Of a DNA stretch of 64,000 nucleotides, positions 63,916 through 64,000 are shown in pieces. Source of the stretch: Aphanothece hegewaldii CCALA 016 (GTDB lineage: Bacteria; Cyanobacteriota; Cyanobacteriia; Cyanobacteriales; Microcystaceae); contig NZ_PXOH01000009.1 in NCBI RefSeq assembly GCF_003007785.1, positions 92,334-156,333 of the forward strand, read 5' to 3'. Position 1 is the stretch's first letter. Each line of letters begins with the position of its first letter. The notes beneath the pieces were generated by a model, which was not told where the DNA came from, made no database searches, and worked only from the letters and a program-made list of their open reading frames with translations. Position numbers and translations under genes: made by a program.

Positions 63916-63938
63916 CTTTCTATTAATGGGACTTAAAC
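63916..63938 (+). repeat. Degenerate terminal CRISPR repeat
   Basis: CTTTCTATTAA is followed by T and GGGACTTAAAC. Compared with the consensus, 15 central bases are replaced by one and two bases of the last eleven differ. It marks the trailer (oldest) end of the array. Confidence 0.88.
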
Positions 63939-64000
63939 GAGAAACCAGAGGAAATAAGGGTAGAATAATTACTATGTAAACGTCTCACGTTAAATTGATT
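63939..64000. other. Trailer sequence after the array
   Basis: Sixty-two AT-rich bases without ORF, repeat or hairpin that I can recognise. Confidence 0.5.

Larger units (their letters stand above)
41168..63938 (+). CRISPR. CRISPR array, about 310 repeats of 37 nt
   Basis: Direct repeats beginning CTTTCTATTAA and ending GGGATTGAAAC, first copy 41168-41204, last full copy 63842-63878. My manual tally is about 310 full copies with spacers mostly 34-38 nt. Within the repeat, TCCTG and CGGGA (positions 17-21 and 26-30) pair around a TTTA loop, leaving ATTGAAAC as the expected 8-nt 5' handle after Cas6 cutting. The leader end is at cas2; the trailer end has a degenerate repeat. Spacer contents repeat several targets (see findings). 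Open frames on the minus strand with RKQDSVNRK or NPVNRIQLIE are translations of the repeat, not genes. Confidence 0.99.

Overview
The window looks like chromosomal DNA from an AT-rich cyanobacterium. The evidence is the repeated HIP1 octamer GCGATCGC (for example near 19983, 27017, 30838, 31540), 28-nt palindromes of the GTAGAGACGC...GCGTCTCTAC kind that I associate with cyanobacteria, and a CRISPR repeat ending in ATTGAAAC. The genus cannot be fixed from the sequence alone.

Region 1 (1-17777) is the 3' part of a nonribosomal peptide synthetase (NRPS) cluster. Three overlapping, co-directional genes encode five modules: C-A-PCP-Cy-A(Ox)-PCP / C-A-PCP-C-A-PCP-E / C-A-PCP. Specificity residues read by eye suggest Ala, Cys (cyclised and oxidised to thiazole), Gly, D-Ala and Ser. 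The first gene runs off the left edge. The last ends just after a carrier domain with no thioesterase. At least five, probably six, 28-nt palindromes and one double hairpin sit in frame inside these genes.

Region 2 (17980-31401) is a type III-D CRISPR-Cas module. A divergent WYL-domain regulator faces an operon of csx3, csx3-AAA, a 31-codon relic of a CARF gene, cas10 (GGDD cyclase, no visible HD nuclease), four separate Cas7 RAMPs, csx10, csx19, a CARF-RelE-like effector, a stand-alone PD-(D/E)XK nuclease and two small unassigned proteins. The expected logic is that target RNA binding makes Cas10 produce cyclic oligoadenylate, which activates the CARF effector, and Csx3 switches the signal off.

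Region 3 (31401-40948) is a full type I operon (I-B-like, DevR-type cas7): cas3-cas8-cas7-cas5-cas6-cas4-cas1-cas2. Its cas3 overlaps the last type III gene by one base, so both systems may be co-expressed. The type III part has no cas6, adaptation genes or array of its own.

Region 4 (40949-63938) is a leader followed by one very long array of about 310 near-identical 37-nt repeats (manual tally), ending in a degenerate repeat inside the window. The spacers include repeated hits on the same targets on both strands, pairs with a common 5' end but different 3' ends, and blocks of AT-rich spacers. The last 62 bases show nothing recognisable.
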